Origin: Bacillota bacterium
Lineage (GTDB): Bacteria; Bacillota_I; Bacilli_A; RF39; UBA660
Length of the DNA: 64,000 nucleotides
Reading direction: 5' to 3'
Assembly (NCBI GenBank): GCA_015059245.1
Contig: SVAU01000001.1
Coordinates: 133,571 to 197,570 of the forward strand
In this document: piece after piece, positions 34,993-43,967 of the stretch
How positions within the stretch are numbered: the first letter of the stretch is position 1
Layout: every line of letters starts with the position of its first letter
Made by a program: the position numbers and the translations under genes
Notes under the pieces: model-generated
The model's database searches: none
Seen by the model: the letters and a program-made list of their open reading frames with translations, nothing else
Told to the model about the DNA's origin: nothing

Positions 34993-37311
34993 ATGAAAAT
35001 TAATTTACCGGTAATGCTTCTTAAGCGAATAGTCCTTTTGCCCCATCAAGATGTTAGACTTGACTTGAATAATGATATTAGTAATAGAGTAATCGATTTA
35101 GCGATGAAAAAACATAATGGGGAGATATTAATAGTATGTCCTATTGATCCTTATGAAGAAGCTCCTGATTTATCTGATTTACCATCAGTTGGTGTAGTAG
35201 GTAAGATTAAGAGTAGATTAGAGTTACCTAATGGTAATTTAAGATTAGTAGTTAGTGGTACTAAGAGAGTTAAGATATTAGAATACGTTAATGAAATAGC
35301 AGATGGCGATATCTTAAAAGCTCATATAATGGAAATTGATTTACCTAAGTTTGATGAAGTAGAAGAAATAACATTAAGAAGAAAAATGTTAGAAATATTA
35401 AATCTTTATATAGATACTGCTCCATCAATGAGTAATAGTGTTTTATCTAGTGTTAAAGATATTACTGATATAAATATACTTACTGATTTAATAGTTCCTT
35501 TTATGCCTTTTAAAATAGAAAAGAAACTATTATACATGCAAGAGATAAATCCATTACATAGAGCTAATGCATTAGTTTATGATTTATCTATTGAACTACA
35601 AGTTGCTCAGTTAGATGAAAAGTTAGATGATGTATTAAGAGAAGACTTTGAAAGAACTCAAAAAGAATTTGTCTTAAGAGAAAAGATGGAAGCTATTAAG
35701 AAAGAACTTGGAGAGACAGATTTAAAAGATGAAGTTATAGGAGATTACTTAGAAAGAATTAGTAACTTAAAATGCGATGGTAAGTTAAAGAATAAGTTAG
35801 TTAATGAAGTTAAGAAATTTGATTATACTAATGAAGCTAGTCCTGAGATAAGTCAAATTAGAACATACTTAGATTTAGTATTAGATTTACCTTTTGGTGT
35901 TAAATCTAAAGATGAAACTGATTTAGAAAAGATTAAAGAAGGATTAGATGCTACTCATTTTGGATTAGATAAAGTTAAAGATAGAATCTTAGAATATATA
36001 GCTGTTAAAAGAAGAAATAAAGATTTAAGAAGTCCTATTATATGTTTAGTTGGTCCTCCTGGTGTTGGTAAAACTAGTTTAGCGATGGGAATAGCTAAAT
36101 CATTACAAAAAGAATTTTATAAAATTAGTGTTGGTGGGTTAAATGATTCTTCTGAATTAAATGGTCACAGAAGAACTTATATAGGTAGTAGTCCTGGTAA
36201 GATAATACAAGCATTAAAAAAATGTGGTACTTGTAATCCTTTAATACTTATAGATGAAATAGATAAGATGGTTAAGGATCATAAAGGAGATCCTGCATCA
36301 GTGCTTTTAGATATTTTAGATCCTGAACAAAATAGTATGTTTATAGATAATTATGTAGAAGAACCTTTTGATTTGTCTGAAGTTATGTTTATACTTACTG
36401 CTAATTATAAAGAAGATATACCAGAAGCTTTATATGATAGATTAGAAGTTATTGAATTATCTAGTTATACTGAATTTGAAAAGTTAGATATAGCTAAAGA
36501 ATATTTAATACCTAATATTTATAAAGAACATTTAGTTTGTAGTAAAGAAATTAAATTTACTAATGATATTATTTTAGAAATAATAAATAGATATACTAAA
36601 GAAGCTGGTGTTCGTGATTTACAAAGAAACTTAAGTACTATAGTTAGAAAGATAGTTACGAAGTCAGTAAGAGAAATTAATAGTCCTATTAAGGTTACTG
36701 TTAAGAAGAGTGACTTAAATACTTATTTAGGTGCTTATAAATATGATGTTAAGAATGAAGCTATTACTAATCATGTTGGTTTAGTAAATGCACTTGCTTA
36801 TACACCGATGGGTGGTTTGGTACTTCCTGTTGAAACAACAATGTATAAAGGAAAAGGTGACTTTAAAGTTACTGGTATGATTGGTCAAACTATGGATGAA
36901 AGTGTTAATGTAGCTTATAGTTATATTAAATCTAATAATAAAGAATTTAAGGTAGATGATAAAATATTTAATTCTAATGATGTACATATTCATTTCTTGG
37001 AAGGTGCTGTTAAGAAAGATGGTCCTTCTGCTGGATGCAGTATTACAACATCATTATTAAGTTTATTCTTAGATAAAGAAATACCTAAGACTGTTGCAAT
37101 GACTGGAGAAATTTCTTTAAGAGGAGATGTCTTAAAAGTAGGTGGACTTAAAGAAAAAGTTATTGGTGCTTATAATGATGGAGTTAAGAAAATATTTATT
37201 CCATATACTAATTCTTGTGATTTAGAAGAAATACCTGAAGTAGTAAAAGAAAACGTGAAAATTATATTAGTTAAAAATTATAAAGAGATATTTAATGCTT
37301 TATTTAAGTAA
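34993..37311 (+). CDS. lon: ATP-dependent protease LonA
   Basis: Cytosolic AAA+ serine protease for damaged and regulatory proteins, 772 residues, normal length. N-terminal substrate domain (residues 1-200), coiled coil, Walker A GPPGVGKT near 354, Walker B LILIDEIDKM, and the C-terminal protease domain with the Ser-Lys dyad: S679 in DGPSAGCS and K722 in GGLKEKVIGA. AGGAGG precedes ATG 34993; an upstream in-frame TTG overlaps it. Confidence 0.97.
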   Translation: MKINLPVMLLKRIVLLPHQDVRLDLNNDISNRVIDLAMKKHNGEILIVCPIDPYEEAPDLSDLPSVGVVGKIKSRLELPNGNLRLVVSGTKRVKILEYVNEIADGDILKAHIMEIDLPKFDEVEEITLRRKMLEILNLYIDTAPSMSNSVLSSVKDITDINILTDLIVPFMPFKIEKKLLYMQEINPLHRANALVYDLSIELQVAQLDEKLDDVLREDFERTQKEFVLREKMEAIKKELGETDLKDEVIGDYLERISNLKCDGKLKNKLVNEVKKFDYTNEASPEISQIRTYLDLVLDLPFGVKSKDETDLEKIKEGLDATHFGLDKVKDRILEYIAVKRRNKDLRSPIICLVGPPGVGKTSLAMGIAKSLQKEFYKISVGGLNDSSELNGHRRTYIGSSPGKIIQALKKCGTCNPLILIDEIDKMVKDHKGDPASVLLDILDPEQNSMFIDNYVEEPFDLSEVMFILTANYKEDIPEALYDRLEVIELSSYTEFEKLDIAKEYLIPNIYKEHLVCSKEIKFTNDIILEIINRYTKEAGVRDLQRNLSTIVRKIVTKSVREINSPIKVTVKKSDLNTYLGAYKYDVKNEAITNHVGLVNALAYTPMGGLVLPVETTMYKGKGDFKVTGMIGQTMDESVNVAYSYIKSNNKEFKVDDKIFNSNDVHIHFLEGAVKKDGPSAGCSITTSLLSLFLDKEIPKTVAMTGEISLRGDVLKVGGLKEKVIGAYNDGVKKIFIPYTNSCDLEEIPEVVKENVKIILVKNYKEIFNALFK

Positions 37312-37328
37312 TTAAATATCTTTTTTTT
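37287..37328 (+). terminator. Intrinsic terminator overlapping the lonA end
   Basis: GATATTTAAT (37287-37296) pairs with ATTAAATATC (37311-37320) around a 14-base loop, followed by eight T. Confidence 0.65.
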
Positions 37329-37355
37329 CATACTATTAAATAGGAGGAGATATAA

Positions 37356-38069
37356 ATGAAACAAGTTATACCTTTTTATAAAGAAATAGTATTTAAAAAT
37401 AAAATAGCTAATTTAACTAGTATATCTTTAGAACATAATGAGAAAGTAGTAGATGGAGAAGTATCTGGTGAATTTATTGTATATGGAGATTATAAGGTAC
37501 ATAATGATACTACTGAAAAGGAAGAGTTTAAGTATAAGTTACCTTTTACTGCTTTATTACCTGATGATATTGACTTAAATACTGTAAAAGTAGATATTAC
37601 TGATTTTAAATATGATCAAATAGATGAAGATGTATTAAGAATAGATATTGATTTTTCTATAGAAGGAGATACTTTAGAATGTTTAGATGAAAGGGAGGAA
37701 GTTTCAGAAGAAGATACTATTAATGAAGAAATAGATGAAATATTAGGAATTAAGGAAGAAGTAGATGAAATATTGGGGATTAAGGAAGAAGTAGAAGCTT
37801 TAGAATTACCAGTTGAATCTATGGAAGAGGAAGTTCAAGTAAGAGAAGATACTATTAATGAAGAAATACAAGTTATTGAAAAGACTGAGGAGAAGATAGA
37901 AACTATGGAAGAATATGTTACTTATCATGTACATGTTGTAGGAAGTAACGATAGTGTAGAAAATATTATGAAACTTTATAATACTAATTTAGATATATTA
38001 AATCAGTATAATGATATTAAAGAATTAAAGATTGGAGATAAAGTTATAATACCTGAATATAATGAATAG
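37356..38069 (+). CDS. SpoVID/SafA-partner-like spore coat protein with LysM domain
   Basis: A 237-residue protein of SpoVID plan. An N-terminal beta domain (residues 1-110; ISLEHNEKVVDGEVSGEFIVYGDYK is typical of the SPOCS/SpoVID opening) leads through a long Glu-rich, partly repeated linker with two copies of DEILGIKEEV to a C-terminal LysM (about 188-235; TYHVHVVGSNDSVENIM). In B. subtilis SpoVID encases the spore with coat layers. It lies downstream of lonA and directly before a ysxE-like gene, as spoVID does. Shorter than B. subtilis SpoVID because the acidic middle is reduced. Confidence 0.82.
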   Translation: MKQVIPFYKEIVFKNKIANLTSISLEHNEKVVDGEVSGEFIVYGDYKVHNDTTEKEEFKYKLPFTALLPDDIDLNTVKVDITDFKYDQIDEDVLRIDIDFSIEGDTLECLDEREEVSEEDTINEEIDEILGIKEEVDEILGIKEEVEALELPVESMEEEVQVREDTINEEIQVIEKTEEKIETMEEYVTYHVHVVGSNDSVENIMKLYNTNLDILNQYNDIKELKIGDKVIIPEYNE

Positions 38070-38937
38070 GAATTTAGAAGTATTTACTAAGATATATAAA
38101 CCTTATAAGATAGAAAGAAATAATAATGTATATATATTAAATACTATGGATGGTAATTATGTAATTAAGTTAAATCCTAAGATTGATTATAATAAGTTAT
38201 ATAAGTATTTAGATAGTAGAAGTTTTAATTATGTACCTAGAATACTACCTGATAGTAAAGATGATATGGTAGTATTTGAATATATAGAAGATACTATGGT
38301 AGATAAGAATCAAAAAATACTAGATTTAATTAATCTAGTTTCTTTATTACATAGTAAGACTTTCTATTATAAAGAGATATCTAATAGTAAGTATGAAAAT
38401 TTATATAATGATATTAAAAATAATATACTATTTATAGATAATTATTATGATAATTTATTTATGGAATATATTAATCATGAAGTTAATAGTCCTTCTGAGT
38501 ACTTATTTTTACGTAATTATACATTGATATATAATGCTTGTAAGTATTCATTAGATAAGTTAGATACTTGGTGTTTAAAAGTACAAAATAGTAATAAACA
38601 AAGAGTAGTATTAGTACATAATAATTTAAGATTAGATCATATGATTAAGAATAGTGATGAATACTTAATAAGTTGGGATCAATATTCTTATGATTCTTTA
38701 GTATTAGATTTAATTAATTTATATAAAAATGAATGGGAGAATGTATCTTTTATAGGAGTTATAGATACTTATAATAGAAATTTTGAATTATTAGATGAAG
38801 AAAAGTTATTATTTAATATATTAATTAGTATTCCATATAAAGTTAATCTTGATAGTAGTGAATTTGATAGATGTAAAGAGTTTAGAAGACTTATTAATTA
38901 TTTAGGTAAAGCTTCTAGTATAGTTATAGATATTTAA
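38062..38937 (+). CDS. YsxE/CotS-like spore coat kinase-fold protein
   Basis: A 291-residue protein with a diverged aminoglycoside phosphotransferase/choline kinase fold. The N-lobe glycine/lysine strands are YILNTMDGNYVIKL and the C-lobe has LVHNNLRLDHMI, where the usual catalytic HxDxxxxN became HNNLRLDH, and ISWDQYSYDSLVLDLINL with the metal-binding Asp region. The replacement of the catalytic Asp by Asn suggests weak or no kinase activity. Adjacent to and overlapping the SpoVID-like gene by 8 bases, as ysxE is in Bacillus. Confidence 0.78.
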   Translation: MNRNLEVFTKIYKPYKIERNNNVYILNTMDGNYVIKLNPKIDYNKLYKYLDSRSFNYVPRILPDSKDDMVVFEYIEDTMVDKNQKILDLINLVSLLHSKTFYYKEISNSKYENLYNDIKNNILFIDNYYDNLFMEYINHEVNSPSEYLFLRNYTLIYNACKYSLDKLDTWCLKVQNSNKQRVVLVHNNLRLDHMIKNSDEYLISWDQYSYDSLVLDLINLYKNEWENVSFIGVIDTYNRNFELLDEEKLLFNILISIPYKVNLDSSEFDRCKEFRRLINYLGKASSIVIDI

Positions 38938-39025
38938 CAAGGCCATAATAATTTAAATAATAAAAAGAATAATATACTAAATTCTATAAGTAATATTATT
39001 ATATTAAAACGTAGAGGGAGAAATA

Positions 39026-39085
39026 ATGTAAGGATTATTTGATAACTTATTAAGACACATAGTCCTATTATTAAGAGAAATGTAA
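39026..39085 (+). other. Micro-reading frame interrupted by stop at codon 2
   Basis: AGAGGGAG followed by ATG (39026-39028) is a convincing ribosome binding site and start, but the next codon is TAA. After it the same frame stays open for 17 codons (GLFDNLLRHIVLLLREM) to a TAA at 39083-39085, encoding an amphipathic or membrane-like helix. It could be a decayed small-protein gene, a recoded one, or chance. The rest of the 276-base gap (38938-39213) shows only AT-rich sequence and the terminator at its end. Confidence 0.3.
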
Positions 39086-39145
39086 AAAAGAAATTATTTC
39101 TAAACATAGTATCACCTAATATAGTTTATGTTTATTTGTTATATA

Positions 39146-39176
39146 AGAAACAAAATATTTATTTGTTTCTTTTTTT
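39146..39176 (+). terminator. Intrinsic terminator before the exported pair
   Basis: A 9-bp stem (39146-39154 with 39162-39170) followed by six T. Confidence 0.82.
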
Positions 39177-39213
39177 ATGTTAAGATGTATATATACTAAG
39201 ATAGGGTGATGAT

Positions 39214-39657
39214 ATGGGGAAGAAGTTTTATATAGTTATATTTTGTATACTTAGTTGTTCTGTTTTATTATTAGGTATGTCTTATTCTAAGAATTCTAAT
39301 GATAATATGGATACTGGTTTAATAGAATATAGTAATGATACTTTTAGAGTAGTATATTCTCATGATAAATTATTAGATACTAGAGATAATAATACTTTAA
39401 GAGTTAGTTTAATTAATAAGAAATATAATGATACTAGTTATGCTTTATATTTAAAAGAAGAAGATAATAAAGATATTAATGGTGTTTATTATACTATTAA
39501 TGGTGAAGAATATGCTCTTACAGATAATGTTATATATTTAGGTACTTTAAGTAAGTATGGTACTAATGGAGATACTTATATGTTTGATATTAGTTTAAGA
39601 GGTGCTGATAGTTATAGTTTCTATTATTCTATTGGAGAGGTGTCTTATGGAAGTTAA
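39214..39657 (+). CDS. Small exported protein of unknown function (pair member 1)
   Basis: A 147-residue protein with an N-terminal hydrophobic helix (5-22) and an all-beta extracytoplasmic part (VVYSHDKLLDT, LRVSLINKKYNDTSYALYL, YTINGEEYAL). The second half of the strand pattern resembles the neighbour encoded next and the TasA/camelysin-like exoproteins in style only. It overlaps the next gene by 11 bases, so they are probably made together. Confidence 0.7.
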   Translation: MGKKFYIVIFCILSCSVLLLGMSYSKNSNDNMDTGLIEYSNDTFRVVYSHDKLLDTRDNNTLRVSLINKKYNDTSYALYLKEEDNKDINGVYYTINGEEYALTDNVIYLGTLSKYGTNGDTYMFDISLRGADSYSFYYSIGEVSYGS

Positions 39658-40159
39658 TAAACAATTAAGAAAACAAATTGTTATAGAAGTATTTGCTTTA
39701 GGATTTTTAGTATTTGCTATTATGTATGGTATATTTGCTATAGGTAAAGATAATAGTACTGTATTTAGTCAAGATGGTATGGTTATTGTTTATGATACTG
39801 AGAATTTTAAAGCTATAGAGAGTTTTTCTGATGGTGAAGGATTAAATACTGATGGTATTAAATATACTGTAACTAATAATAATACTAAGGAATATAGTTA
39901 TAAATTAGTTCTTTATGTAAATGAAGAAGATGAGTTATTAGAAAATATTAGAGTAGGTATAGATGATTTATATGTAGAAGATTTACTTGATTTAGATAGA
40001 TATACTTCTGATAGTTATATACTTACTGAAACTACTTTAGAAGCTGGTTATACTAGAATACATAATATTAAGATGTGGTATAAGTTAGATGTTGATCAAA
40101 CTATAGCTGATAAAGAAATAGATTATAGATTAGAATTAGTTAAAGAAGATAAAGAATAA
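39647..40159 (+). CDS. Small exported protein of unknown function (pair member 2)
   Basis: A 170-residue protein with an N-terminal membrane helix (about 13-32, after a short basic segment) and a beta-rich domain (VIVYDTENFKAI, IKYTVTNNNTKEYSYKLVLYVNEED) similar in layout to the preceding protein, so the two may be distant paralogues. GGAGAGGTG precedes ATG 39647; the open frame extends to 39602 but without a ribosome binding site. Its end overlaps the convergent ylbJ-like gene by 20 bases. Confidence 0.7.
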   Translation: MEVNKQLRKQIVIEVFALGFLVFAIMYGIFAIGKDNSTVFSQDGMVIVYDTENFKAIESFSDGEGLNTDGIKYTVTNNNTKEYSYKLVLYVNEEDELLENIRVGIDDLYVEDLLDLDRYTSDSYILTETTLEAGYTRIHNIKMWYKLDVDQTIADKEIDYRLELVKEDKE

Positions 40160-40979
40160 TATAATTTAACATAAGGAAGATTATTAAATGTACTAGTCTA
40201 TATGTTATATATTTTTTATAGTTTATATGAGTATCGTTTACGATACTTTTTATTTGGGTTTCTATACATAAACCACATGTAGATATTGATATACTAGTAA
40301 ATAGTAATTTTATATTAAATGGTAATGTTATGGTAGATAGATTATCTAGGGATGTTGTTATTTCTAAGATACTTAGTATTAGTGTTTTTATGTATTTATT
40401 ATTTATTAAGTTTATTGGGAGAGTATTAAAGAATATTATTGTTCCTAGGATAGTTATTAGGTTATTTATATTGTTTTTAATACTAGTAGATAGTAACATA
40501 AATATGTTTTGTTTTTTATTTTGTTTGTATTCTATATTTTTAGGCTTAATAAGAAGAGATAATATTATATTTGATAAAATATTAGTACATATAAGTATTA
40601 AAGCTATTTTATGGTTAAAAATAGCTTTTAGATAATAATAAGTAAATATAGGAGATGTATATTTAGTAATACTTAATTGTTTAGTAATATCAGTATTATA
40701 TTTATTTAAAATATATGCATTAGATGGTGATCCAGAGATAATACTAAGTATATAGGTAGTATTAATAGATAAGTATTTTTCTATGTAAAGAGGTATATTA
40801 GAGTTATATATTATATCTACTATAATAAATATTGGAAATAAAGAAGGTATAATCTTAGTAATCCATATATTAAATGAATATACTATTTGATTTTTAATAT
40901 ATAAATTATTAGTTATACAATAGATAAAATAAAATACTAATATTGTAAATAAGATAAAATCTTTTATTTTATTTTTCAT
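40140..40979 (-). CDS. YlbJ-like sporulation integral membrane protein
   Basis: A 279-residue polytopic membrane protein, about eight helices, in the YlbJ (nucleoside recognition/Gate domain) family. It has the family core SLFPIFIIVDIIY followed by IISGSPSNAYIL and the SITKYTSPIFTYY segment, which correspond to the GxP and asparagine-rich helices of YlbJ. YlbJ is needed for spore formation in B. subtilis. It is divergent to the ylbL gene, with 40 bases between starts; in Bacillus the two genes are also close. Codon use is very AT-rich. Start ATG at 40979. Confidence 0.78.
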   Translation of the reverse strand: MKNKIKDFILFTILVFYFIYCITNNLYIKNQIVYSFNIWITKIIPSLFPIFIIVDIIYNSNIPLYIEKYLSINTTYILSIISGSPSNAYILNKYNTDITKQLSITKYTSPIFTYYYLKAIFNHKIALILICTNILSNIILSLLIKPKNIEYKQNKKQNIFMLLSTSIKNNINNLITILGTIIFFNTLPINLINNKYIKTLILSILEITTSLDNLSTITLPFNIKLLFTSISISTCGLCIETQIKSIVNDTHINYKKYITYRLVHLIIFLMLNYIILYLL

Positions 40980-40995
40980 AATATTCCTCTTTAAA

Positions 40996-41004
40996 TGATA
41001 TAAT
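40996..41004 (+). promoter_or_regulatory. Extended -10 promoter of ylbL
   Basis: TGATATAAT at 40996-41004 in the short divergent spacer between ylbJ and ylbL; the leader would be about 10 bases. Confidence 0.5.
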
Positions 41005-41019
41005 AAGTTAGGTGATATG

Positions 41020-42033
41020 ATGTTTAATAATATTTATGATAAAATTAAAAACTTTATGAAAGATTACTTAGGTATGATTATATTTATAGGTATATTTTTA
41101 TTCTTAACATTTTATGAAATACCTTATGATGTAAATATGCCAGGTGGTTTAATTAGTTTAAATGATAGAATAGAAGTAGATGGTAAAAAGGTAGAAACTA
41201 AAGGTACTTTTAATATGGCTTATGTAAGTAGCATTAGTGGTAGTTTACCTCATATTTTATTATCTTTTGTTATACCTGATTGGGATATAGTACCTAGTAG
41301 TGATAGTACTTATGAAAATGAAAGTTATGAAGATGCTTTAAAGAGAAATAAATTATATTTAGAACAAAGTAAAGATTATGCTAAAGCTGTTGCTATGGAT
41401 GCTGCTAAGATTAAATATGAAGTATCTAATAAGTTAAATTATGTAGCTTATATAGATGTTAAAGCTAAAACTACTTTAAAAGTAGGTGATGATATCTTAG
41501 AAATGAATGGTGAAAAGGTAGAAGATATAACTATTATGTCAGACTTAATACAAAAATTACCTGTAGGAGCTAAGATAGAGTTTAAAGTAGATAGAGATGG
41601 TAAAGAAGTAGGAGCAGAAGCTATTACTTATGAAGAAGATGGTAAAAAGTATGTTGGTATATCTGCTATTACTACATTTGATATGAAAAGTGATGTTGAT
41701 GTACAAATAAAAACTAAGGATTCAGAAAGTGGACCTAGTGGTGGACTTATGATGACTTTAATGGTTTATAATGCTATTACTAATCAAGATTTAACTCATG
41801 GCAAACAAGTTGTAGGTACTGGTACTATTGCACTTGATGGTAGTGTTGGTGAAATAGGTGGAGTTAAATATAAAGTAATTGGAGCTGTTAAAGAAGGCGC
41901 TGAAATATTCTTAGTACCTGAAGGTAACTATAAAGAAGCTATGGAAGTTAAGAAAGAAAAAGGCTATGATATAGAAATAGTTTCAGTAAAAACATTTACT
42001 GATGCAGTTAATTATTTAGAGGGTTTAAAATGA
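41020..42033 (+). CDS. YlbL-like membrane-anchored PDZ/Lon-type serine protease
   Basis: A 337-residue exported protease. One N-terminal membrane helix (about 17-33), YEIPYDVNMPGG (typical of the YlbL/SepM group), a PDZ domain (VGDDILEMNGEKVEDI), and a C-terminal Lon-type S16 protease domain. The nucleophile is in SGPSGGLMMTL and the Lys in GGVKYKVIGAVKEGA. YlbL degrades a cell-division inhibitor in B. subtilis and SepM processes a competence peptide in streptococci. ATG 41017 touches GGTGAT, so 41020 is more likely. The stop TGA overlaps the next start (ATGA). Confidence 0.9.
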   Translation: MFNNIYDKIKNFMKDYLGMIIFIGIFLFLTFYEIPYDVNMPGGLISLNDRIEVDGKKVETKGTFNMAYVSSISGSLPHILLSFVIPDWDIVPSSDSTYENESYEDALKRNKLYLEQSKDYAKAVAMDAAKIKYEVSNKLNYVAYIDVKAKTTLKVGDDILEMNGEKVEDITIMSDLIQKLPVGAKIEFKVDRDGKEVGAEAITYEEDGKKYVGISAITTFDMKSDVDVQIKTKDSESGPSGGLMMTLMVYNAITNQDLTHGKQVVGTGTIALDGSVGEIGGVKYKVIGAVKEGAEIFLVPEGNYKEAMEVKKEKGYDIEIVSVKTFTDAVNYLEGLK

Positions 42034-42629
42034 AATACTATGATGAAAATGTCTTAAAATACATAGAGCCTGCGATAATACTTAGCCCATCTTTTGATGA
42101 ATGGTTTATGATAGTTAAAGATATTTTACTTAATGATGAATTTCAAAAGAGAAAGTATTTTATGCATCATCATAACTTAACAGTATGGGAGCATTCAATA
42201 TTAGTATCTTTTAAAGCATTTAAGATGGCTAAAGGAATAGGTGCAGATTATAGAATATGTGCTATTGCTGGTTTATTACATGACTTTTATACTTATGCGT
42301 GGTTATATAGTGAAGAATTAGAATATATAGATAATGGTAAGTATTTAAAAGAAATAGGAGTGAGAAAACCACTATTTAAGATGCATGGATTTACTCATGG
42401 AGCTGATGCAGCAGCTAATTACATAAAATACTTTCCGGAATTAGAAGATGATAGAATAACTGATTCTATTAAGAAACATATGTTTCCTATGACAATAATT
42501 CCACCTAAATATATAGAAGGTTATATACTTACTAGTGTAGATAAGTTAAATAGTATAAAAGAACTACCTAGTATACCTGAAATGAGTAAAAAAGTTACTA
42601 ATATAATAAAAGCATTTTTATTTAAATGA
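42030..42629 (+). CDS. HD-domain phosphohydrolase
   Basis: A 199-residue HD superfamily hydrolase. Metal ligands are H55 in VWEHSILV and the H84-D85 pair in GLLHDFYTYA. A later HGFTHG and a DKLNSIKE Asp complete the usual set. The substrate is unknown; relatives act on nucleotides or cyclic nucleotides. Its start overlaps the ylbL stop by four bases, so it is translationally coupled to it. Confidence 0.85.
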   Translation: MKYYDENVLKYIEPAIILSPSFDEWFMIVKDILLNDEFQKRKYFMHHHNLTVWEHSILVSFKAFKMAKGIGADYRICAIAGLLHDFYTYAWLYSEELEYIDNGKYLKEIGVRKPLFKMHGFTHGADAAANYIKYFPELEDDRITDSIKKHMFPMTIIPPKYIEGYILTSVDKLNSIKELPSIPEMSKKVTNIIKAFLFK

Positions 42630-42733
42630 TATGAGTAAAATTCATGTCAAATAATAAAATTATGAATAATAGTTATTGATATGGCTATAATAAATGTTGT
42701 AGAATGTTTATAGATTTTGGAGGAAGAATAATA

Positions 42734-42814
42734 ATGGTGTTAGAAGGTAAACAAAGAGTCTTTGCAATTGTATTTTTACTTGCACTTGCTATTCTTATTA
42801 CTATTAGTGCTTAA
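42734..42814 (+). CDS. 26-residue single-helix membrane peptide
   Basis: A small gene missed by length cut-offs. TTGGAGGAAG precedes ATG 42734 with ideal spacing. The peptide has a charged head (MVLEGKQR) and an 18-residue hydrophobic helix (VFAIVFLLALAILITISA). A TATAAT at about 42684-42689 and a strong terminator just after the stop make a complete transcription unit. The codons GCA and GCT for Ala and the length suggest a real small protein. Function unknown; a structural small membrane protein or a toxin are both possible. Confidence 0.7.
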   Translation: MVLEGKQRVFAIVFLLALAILITISA

Positions 42815-42842
42815 AAACTGAAATATTTCAGTTTTTTTATTT
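42814..42842 (+). terminator. Intrinsic terminator after the small peptide gene
   Basis: AAAACTGAA (42814-42822) pairs with TTCAGTTTT (42827-42835), then a T run. Confidence 0.82.
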
Positions 42843-42920
42843 GGGAAGATTGATTTTTGTTTCTAGATATCTTATAATGAGTATGATATAGGTAGTAAAT
42901 AAGATATGGAGAGTGATTAT

Positions 42921-43904
42921 ATGCAAAAATTTAATCCGAATGAATATAAAGATTTACAAATGAGTACTAAAAAGAATGGTAGTACAATTAATAATTTTTT
43001 TGTTCCAGTATTAATTGTTGCTTGTTCTTGTTTAGCAATGTTAGGTATTACATTTTCTTCTAAGTTAGTTGGAAATGATACTGATATCTATAAAATTAGA
43101 GTAGACATAATTAATGGAGAAGAAGAATTTTTTGAAACTAAAGTTACAGAAGGTGCTTTTAGACATGTTATAGCAAGTAATAATTCTTTTGGATCTATTA
43201 GTTGTACTAGTGGAGATTTAAATTATGATCCTATTACTAATACAATATCTAGTGTTTATATAAATAAAGATACTTCTTGTGTATTAGTATTTAAAGATGA
43301 TGGAGTTAAACATATAAATGTAGATGAACTTGGTACTGTAAATGATAATCATGGTGTTTCTTATTACTACAAAGCAGATGCTAATAATAACTACATTGTT
43401 GTAAATAATCAAATGTTTAGAATCATTAGAATAAATGGTGATGGTACATTAAGAGTAATGCTTAATGATGTTGTACTAGCTAGTAACTATGGTAATGAAG
43501 TTTATAATAGTAGTAATTTAAGAAGTGTATTAAAGAATTGGTATAATCTTAATATGAGTAATTTAAGTTATGTTGTTCAAGGAGACTTTGATAATAATAA
43601 CTATGAAGGTTATGAAGTTGAAAACTTAATTGACTTTGAAAGTTACTTATATGATTATGTTGGTACATTAAGTGTTAGAGAAGTAGAATTAATGAGTAAA
43701 GATGTTAAATCTAATTTCTTAGATACATTTAATGGTGTATGGTTAATGAATCCTAGTGGATTTGATAAAGCTTATTATATTAAAGAAGGTAAAGTACTAG
43801 TTGGTGGTTTACTTGAAACACATAATGTAAGACCTGTAATTAATATTAAAGTTAATGGATTAAAGGGTGAAGGTACTCTAAATAATCCTTATACATTTGA
43901 ATAA
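42921..43904 (+). CDS. Membrane-anchored protein with DUF6273-like C-terminal domain
   Basis: A 327-residue protein. A short cytoplasmic head is followed by one membrane helix (about 25-45) and an extracytoplasmic part. The last 200 residues have the pattern FRIIRINGDGTLRVMLND, then LRSVLKNWYN, LSVREVELMS, WLMNPSG and NVRPVINIKVNGLKGEGTLNNPY, which I associate with DUF6273-type surface modules of gut Firmicutes; no function is known. The frame opens at 42906, but GGAGAGTGAT supports ATG 42921. Confidence 0.75.
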   Translation: MQKFNPNEYKDLQMSTKKNGSTINNFFVPVLIVACSCLAMLGITFSSKLVGNDTDIYKIRVDIINGEEEFFETKVTEGAFRHVIASNNSFGSISCTSGDLNYDPITNTISSVYINKDTSCVLVFKDDGVKHINVDELGTVNDNHGVSYYYKADANNNYIVVNNQMFRIIRINGDGTLRVMLNDVVLASNYGNEVYNSSNLRSVLKNWYNLNMSNLSYVVQGDFDNNNYEGYEVENLIDFESYLYDYVGTLSVREVELMSKDVKSNFLDTFNGVWLMNPSGFDKAYYIKEGKVLVGGLLETHNVRPVINIKVNGLKGEGTLNNPYTFE

Positions 43905-43932
43905 AAAAGAAGATTTAATTCTTCTTTTTTTT
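43903..43932 (+). terminator. Intrinsic terminator before mutS
   Basis: An 11-bp stem (43903-43913 with 43920-43930) with T tail; the promoter TGTTATAAT (43942-43950) follows. Confidence 0.82.
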
Positions 43933-43967
43933 ATGTCTTTTTGTTATAATAACTTACGTGATGTAAA

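Noticed and set aside
40330..40635. Plus-strand open frame opposite the ylbJ-like gene
   Set aside because: It has no ribosome binding site and no family-like sequence, while the minus frame has YlbJ motifs over its full length.
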